Of a DNA stretch of 33,836 bases, positions 28,901 through 33,836 are shown piece after piece. Origin of the DNA: Blastocladiella britannica (Eukaryota; Blastocladiomycota; Blastocladiomycetes; Blastocladiales; Blastocladiaceae); contig MU624661.1 of assembly GCA_025349905.2 (NCBI GenBank), forward strand, positions 1 to 33,836, given 5' to 3'. A program made the translations under genes and the position numbers. Positions within the stretch are counted from its first letter, which is position 1. Each line of letters opens with the position of its first letter. The notes beneath the pieces were generated by a model. That model saw only the letters and a program-made list of their open reading frames with translations, did no database searches and was not told the origin of the DNA.

Positions 28901-30510
28901 GGACGACGACGACACGACTGATGCAGCGTCATCCCCGTCATCGTTGGCAGCGTAGTACGGTGGGTCGGTTGTGTGGTGGAACCCGGTGGCCAGCGGCATG
29001 GCCATGGCGGCGCGAGCGGCCGCGTGGCGAATGGTCATTTCGACCCGCCACGACTGGATGCCGGCGAGAAACGTGCGCGACGCCGGGTCGCGGGAGTGCG
29101 AGCGGGACCGCGATGAACGGCGGTTAGGGGACGTGCCGTGGTGTTGGTGCTGGTTGTGGTGCTGGCACGAGGAGCAGTTGCGGCGGCCAGTCGAGGAGGT
29201 CGAGGAGGCGCTCGAGTCGCGGCGGTGTGTGCCAGCAGTGGAGGGCAGGCTAGCAAAATAATAATTTTTCTGAGTATCCTCCTGCGGCAAGAGAGAAAGA
29301 AAGAAAAAAAAATGGGGCAGGTGCAACACAGGCGATGGGTCGAAAAAAGAATCCCATCACGGGCTCTGCGCAATCCACTGGAATTCTTGACGCCACAACC
29401 AGGAATAGGACTCAAAAAAAATGCCCCAAATTGGACGGACGGAGAGCAGCGGTGAGAAGAAAAAAAAAGAACATGAACGTACAAGTGCAGAGATGGAGTA
29501 TCTCGGTGGTGGTGGTCATTGGGAGCAGCGGGAACAGCATCAGCAACGGCAGCAAGCCGGTTCGCCTCGGCCGCAGCCCGCACGGCGCGGACAGCCCCAC
29601 GCACCACCGCTGACCCAGCCGGCAACAATATCGCGGCCAACACTGCCGGAATAGCCGGCGCCAGTGCCACGAACCCGCCGACCGCTGCGGCGGCCGATCC
29701 CTCGGCGGCAATGGCAGCGGACTCTATTGCTGCTGTTGCGTGAGACGACTCGGAAAGAGAGGTAGCGGTGGTCAGCGCAATCTCGACCCACGGCGCCGTG
29801 GCGGTCGTGAACAGCGGGTGAAGGGGCTCGGCCAGCGATCCCCCCGAGGTAGAGGCGATATTGGCAGGAGAAGACGTGGACACGGATGCTGCTACGGCCA
29901 CCGACGCCGATGCGGCCCAGTGCAGCGACGACAGTAAGTTGTGCAAGTACGCGTGCCATACGGTGGTGGCGGCGCGCGAGAGGACCACGGCATTATTGCG
30001 ACTGCGTGTGCTCTCACTGGGACCATGACCAGAGCTGGTGTCAGGAACCAGGTGCCAAGTGCCCGTGGGCAGCGCAGACCGGAATGCGGCGCGGTCAGGC
30101 GCTTCTTCGGACGCGTCGTCGCGCGCTTGTGATGGTGGCCGTGGTGGTCGCGACTGCGCAGACGAAGACGAAGACGCAGAAGCAGAGTAGGGCGGGTACG
30201 GCGACGTGGGCGAGTCGAGCGAGAATCGACGCCGGCGTCGTTGGGGCGTTGTGGTGGTATGGCCTAGATTCGCGTCATGTTGCTGCAAAGAAGCGTCCGA
30301 TGCTGAAGAAGAGGGCGAGGACGAGGACGAGGATGGTGGTGCGGCCAGCGTGGAGAGGGCGGCAGCGAGAGGATCGCGTCGTCCTGTTGTAGGAACACTT
30401 ATCGGGGCCGAGGGTGGGGGTGCACAGCGGCGACAGGAGGCGTCGCACCGCGATTTCGTTGGTGTCGTCAGGCCATGTCCGCCAAGGTTTCGGTCGTCGT
30501 CGTTGTCCAT
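25976..30510 (-). CDS. Very long Ser/Ala/Pro-rich low-complexity protein with C-terminal coiled coil
   Basis: Two exons, 30510-29483 and 29249-25976, encode about 1433 residues; the family is not recognised. The 233-nt intron was set by donor GTACGT and acceptor GCTAG, which join the two long open frames in phase. Exon 1 is rich in Ser, Ala and Pro and has one hydrophobic stretch of about 30 residues (ALAPAIPAVLAAILLPAG) near residue 280 that could span a membrane. Exon 2 starts with a His/Ser/Arg-rich segment (SSCQHHNQHQHHG) and is otherwise disordered with acidic clusters such as DEDDQD and EEDGD. The final 80 residues, from ALLTREARDAVRDARD to the end, are predicted helix with coiled-coil spacing and two Cys. 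The strong frame opening over 3 kb and alternation of low-complexity codons support coding, but no function can be assigned. The start ATG at 30510 is the first of its frame. Confidence 0.7.
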
Positions 30511-30827
30511 TTGTCCAGGTGTCGATAGGCGGAGCTTCCGTCTAAATGTAATCGTGTTCCGCTCACCTTTACTCTATCGATTTGTAACCAGAGAGAGAGA
30601 AGAGACAGGCGCCCCAAGCGAAATGGCACGTCGTAAAAGGGGGCACTGGCCAGTTATAATGTTGTACAGTCGGAGAACGATGGGTTTTTCGGCCAGGGTA
30701 TGGTTTTTACGGAGAGGGTTGAGTGCAACATGGAATTTTTTTGGGTAAGTGGGTGACGTCATCATGACTTATATTCTCTTTTAATTTCTTCGAAATTTTT
30801 TACAAAAAAAAAAATAAATACAAAAAA
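30511..30827. other. Intergenic divergent promoter region
   Basis: The 317 bp between the start of the long low-complexity gene (-) and the Kgd4 gene (+) contain no supportable gene. A GAGAGAGA tract occurs near 30590 and an A-rich run (30802-30828) leads into the Kgd4 ATG, as before several other genes here. Confidence 0.5.
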
Positions 30828-31079
30828 ATGGTCCTGGCCCAATTCGTCCGCAAGCACGCGCCGCTCATCAAGTTCCTGGGCCCGCGCCACCTGCTCCCGC
30901 ACGCTTCCCTGCCACCGGTCGCGCCGTCGAAGGTCGCCGCCTCCGCTGCCGCACCAGGCGCAGCATCGGCACAAGTGTCGGCATTCGAGGGCATGCCCAA
31001 GCGGGGTAGTCCGCCTATCTCGCCCGAAGAGGCCGACGCGCTCTTGATGGGAGGTGCCGACCGCACCTGGGCGTTCTGA
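30828..31079 (+). CDS. 2-oxoglutarate dehydrogenase subunit 4 (Kgd4/MRPS36 family)
   Basis: A single exon of 83 residues. The N-terminal KHAPLIKFLGPRHLLPH and the C-terminal pattern MPKRGSPPISPEEADALLMGGA match the two conserved ends of the Kgd4 family (also called MRPS36 or Ymr31). Kgd4 is a mitochondrial adaptor that holds the E3 subunit, dihydrolipoamide dehydrogenase, on the 2-oxoglutarate dehydrogenase core. The middle is an Ala/Ser/Pro-rich linker, as in homologues. The basic, Asp/Glu-free first 30 residues fit mitochondrial import. It was once annotated as a mitochondrial ribosomal protein, and that older name persists in databases. Confidence 0.8.
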   Translation: MVLAQFVRKHAPLIKFLGPRHLLPHASLPPVAPSKVAASAAAPGAASAQVSAFEGMPKRGSPPISPEEADALLMGGADRTWAF

Positions 31080-31263
31080 TCTTTATTACTTTTGGTATAT
31101 TTGACCATGTATTTAATCGACTCCGGCTACTTTACACGTACTCACTACACGCATATTTGCTCACATTGGGAATATAGATTCAGAATATAGTGTTTTGTGA
31201 AATGCGGATACATTGACTCTTCTCTCTTTCGTTCTTCAAAACAACATAAAAAAGCAAAACAAA

Positions 31264-33557
31264 ATGGATCCCCTCCTGGACGACATTGAAGAGCTCTCGG
31301 CCGACGTGTCTGCCAACCACGCCCGCGTCTCGGCGTCTTCCGTGCGCCGAGCCACTGTGCGCCGGACTGGTGGACGCGCCTCATCCACTGCTACGAGTGC
31401 CCCTACCTTTTCAGAGCACATTGCATTAATTGACCAAGATGACGAGAACGAAGTAACACGCGAAAATGAAATAACCGAAAATGACGCGTCCACGGCCACC
31501 TTCGAGCCCGGAAAGGCCGTGATTTTCGTCAAGACCTGGGGATGCTCGCACAACAACTCGGACTCTGGTAATTCGGTTACTTCCTCATTTCATTTGACAC
31601 GTAACTCATCATGCTAAGCAGAATACATGGCCGGTATCCTGGCCGCCCACGGGTACACCATTGTGACCGACGACAACCTGGGTAAAGACGCGCACCTGTG
31701 GCTGCTCAACTCGTGCACGGTCAAGAACCCGTCCGAGCAGGCGTTCGTGCACGCCATCACCCGTGCCAAGCAGATGGGAAAGAAGATCGTGCTGGCTGGA
31801 TGCGTGCCGCAGGGGCAGCCTAACCGCGCATCGCTGGACCGGCCTCGCGCTTCCACCGCCACCACTGCCGGTTCAGCGGATACATGGGACGGCCTCAGCG
31901 TCATTGGCGTGCAGCAGATTGAGCACGTGGTGTGGGTCGTGGAAGAGACGTTGCAAGGGAACACGGTGCGGCTGACCGACATGCTGCGGAACGACGACGG
32001 GTCGCGGCGGCCCGCGGCAGGCGCACGACTGGCATTGCCCAAGGTCCGCCGGAACGCCTTTGTCGAGATTATTCCCATCAACACTGGGTATAACCATTTT
32101 TTTATGCATTTCTGCTGCAAGGCGGTCCCATAACCCTCAAAAAGAAAAACTATAGATGTCTCAATCAGTGCACATATTGCAAGACCAAGCACGCGCGCGG
32201 CGATCTCGCATCGTACCCGGTGCAGGAGATTGTCGATCGGGTTCGGTCCGTCACCCACGACGAGGGCGTGGTGGAAGTGTGGCTCACGTCCGAGGATACG
32301 GGCACCTACGGCCGCGACATTGGATCGTCTCTCCCGCAGCTCCTGGAAGCAATTATCCCGGTTGTGCCGCCATGGTGCATGGTTCGCGTTGGCATGGTAT
32401 ACCTCTCTCATCTTTTGTGATTTTTTAGATTGGTAAAACTGAACAATAAACCACAGACCAACCCGCCATACATCCTCGAGCACCTGGACGCGATAGCGAA
32501 ACTTTTAGCTCACCCGCGCATGTACGCGTTCTTACACGTCCCCGTGCAGTCCGGGTCCGACCGCGTGCTAGACGACATGCGCCGACAGTACACGCGTACC
32601 GAGTTTGACTGCGTCGCCAATACGCTGACCGCGGCCGGCGTCAACGTGGCCACCGATGTGATCTGCGGGTTCCCCACCGAATCCGACGAGGATTTCGCCG
32701 ACACGTTGGCGTTGCTCGACCACCACCAGTTCGGTGCGGTCCACATTTCGCAGTTTTACGCGCGTCCGGGCACGCCCGCGGCCCGCATGCCCCCGCTTCC
32801 GTCCACGGTGATCAAGGCGCGGTCGCGCGCTGCCACGGCCTTGTTCGAGTCGTATGCGCCGCACGAACGCGAGGTCGGGAACACGTATCGGGTGCTGGTC
32901 ACCGACGTGGCCGCCGATAAGCGGCACTACGTCGCGCATAACAAGCGGTACGTGCAGGTGCTGGTGCCCATGGTCCAGGGGTACTTGGGCCACTGGGTCG
33001 ACGTGGAAGTGGTCGCGGCGACCAAGTACTCGGTGCTGGCGAAAGTGGTCGGAGAGGCTCCCGTTTCGCGGGTCACGCTTGCGGCGGAGGTCGGGTGGCG
33101 GGTGGACGATGCCGGCAGCAGTCATGAGGACGACGGCCCGGAAATGGTAATGGCCTCTCGCGGCGCTCGTGCATCGTCTTCCGCTGTTACTGCTGGATCG
33201 ACCACGGCCCGCCGGCGCGTCGCCGCGGCCGCATTCTCCTCCTCCCGATCAACGGCAGCGACAGGATCCAAGAAGGTGATCGACGACTTGCCGACCCCCG
33301 ACGCGATTCTGGCCGCGCACGGGTCGCCCGTTTCGCCCGCGATGCGGCGAGTGGCGGCGGCAGCGCTAGCGGTCGGGTGCGCCGCGCTGGCCTACGCGGT
33401 GGCCGTCGACGACCTGGTGTTGGCCGTTCCCGCACTGGTGTTGGCGATTGGCGCCGTCGCATACAGTATGCGCACCACCAGCGTGCCCGTGACCGAATGG
33501 AAGGCGCGGGTTGGGGCGGAAATGGAGGCCGAGATGGAGAGGCGTCGTCACCGATAA
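31264..33557 (+). CDS. CDKAL1-type tRNA N6-threonylcarbamoyladenosine methylthiotransferase
   Basis: Four exons, 31264-31567, 31622-32087, 32156-32396 and 32457-33557, encode 703 residues. The enzyme is a radical-SAM methylthiotransferase that converts t6A37 to ms2t6A37 in tRNA-Lys(UUU), aiding decoding. The N-terminal methylthiotransferase domain supplies three cluster Cys: [11 protein letters not shown] (C94), [10 protein letters not shown] (C133) and AGCVPQG (C162). The radical-SAM motif CLNQCTYC lies at 258-265 across an exon junction. Later landmarks are [35 protein letters not shown] and [15 protein letters not shown]-like tRNA-binding domain follows ([12 protein letters not shown]). 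Residues about 634-675 form two closely spaced hydrophobic segments, matching the C-terminal ER anchor known for CDKAL1. An Ala/Ser-rich linker separates TRAM from this anchor. The first 80 residues are a variable extension. Confidence 0.94.
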
Positions 33558-33576
33558 ATTTAAACTATTATATTTT

Positions 33577-33836
33577 CTATGCTTGATCTTGCGCATCCAT
33601 GGCGGCGTACAGCGCATCAAACACTTGCTCGTACTTGGCACGGGCCTCGATCCGCTTGAGCTTGAATGTGGGCGTGAGCAGGTTGTTGTCAACAGACCAT
33701 GCATCGTGCTCCCAGTGAGCGGCACGCACGTTCTCGAACCCCTTGAGTCCCGCCGCCTTGCCGTGCGCCTGCAGAACCTTTGTGGCCGCCGCCGCCACCT
33801 CTGGGCGTGCCAGCAGCGCCGCAATATCCGTCCCCT
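33577..33836 (-). CDS. Long-chain acyl-CoA synthetase, C-terminal part (5' end beyond window)
   Basis: The minus strand is open from the window edge to the stop at 33577 and encodes the last 86 residues. The motif LLTPTFKLKRIEARAKY near the end is the hallmark of eukaryotic long-chain acyl-CoA synthetases; the Lys in this motif region takes part in the adenylation reaction. The preceding WSVDNN fits the same family, while GFENVRAAHWEHDAWS is the usual approach to it. The enzyme activates fatty acids as acyl-CoA using ATP. The catalytic AMP-binding domain lies outside the window. Only 19 bp separate its stop from that of the convergent methylthiotransferase gene. Confidence 0.88.
   Translation of the reverse strand, partial: GTDIAALLARPEVAAAATKVLQAHGKAAGLKGFENVRAAHWEHDAWSVDNNLLTPTFKLKRIEARAKYEQVFDALYAAMDAQDQA

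Noticed and set aside
29886..30392. Plus-strand open frame of 168 codons opposite exon 1 of the low-complexity gene
   Set aside because: Composition is that of reverse-complemented Ser/Ala codons and there is no promoter or domain.
1..33836. Transposons, CRISPR arrays or prokaryotic operons
   Set aside because: No terminal repeats, transposase or integrase motifs, or regularly spaced repeats were seen; genes have spliceosomal introns throughout.

Overview
The window looks like nuclear DNA from a compact, GC-rich fungal genome. Almost every conserved gene is split by short introns (54-120 nt, donors mostly GTACGT, GTATNT or GTAAGT). Neighbouring genes are 18-350 bp apart, often as divergent pairs with promoters of 50-105 bp. 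A homologue of the animal CXorf65 family, usually found in flagellated lineages, and Trp-rich ankyrin-like proteins suggest a zoosporic, Blastocladiomycota-like fungus. That placement is inference. All exon boundaries below were read by eye from splice signals and family alignment recalled from memory; no search or transcript data were used.

Layout. 1-5523: a large Hst3/Hst4-like sirtuin (+) converges on a Rho guanine-nucleotide exchange factor (-). 5808-13356: a family cluster of Trp-rich 'WW-repeat' proteins. It holds one decayed copy (5808-7609), one divergent intact member (7928-9481), an oppositely oriented F-box protein (9716-11170) and one intact member (11482-13356) that is the close paralogue of the decayed copy. 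13502-14807: a probable ABCA-transporter remnant (-), then a TATA-driven gene for a secreted peptide with eight cysteines (+). 14977-15048: tRNA-Trp(CCA).

15188-26000 is dense housekeeping: AP-1 gamma-adaptin (-) divergent from quinolinate phosphoribosyltransferase (+); a CXorf65-like protein (-); glyoxalase II (-) divergent from NPL4 (+) across only 50 bp; ribosomal protein eL14, whose intron is unusually long and structured; and a GPCR-like seven-helix membrane protein. 25976-30510 is one very long Ser/Ala-rich disordered protein (-). 30828-33836 holds Kgd4 (2-oxoglutarate dehydrogenase subunit 4), a CDKAL1-type tRNA methylthiotransferase and the 3' end of a long-chain acyl-CoA synthetase.

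Functional links are loose, as expected for a eukaryotic chromosome. The sirtuin consumes NAD and the phosphoribosyltransferase makes its precursor, but they are 15 kb apart. The least explained parts are the WW-repeat/F-box cluster with its recent pseudogene, the secreted cysteine-rich peptide, the structured eL14 intron, and the ABCA-like fragment.
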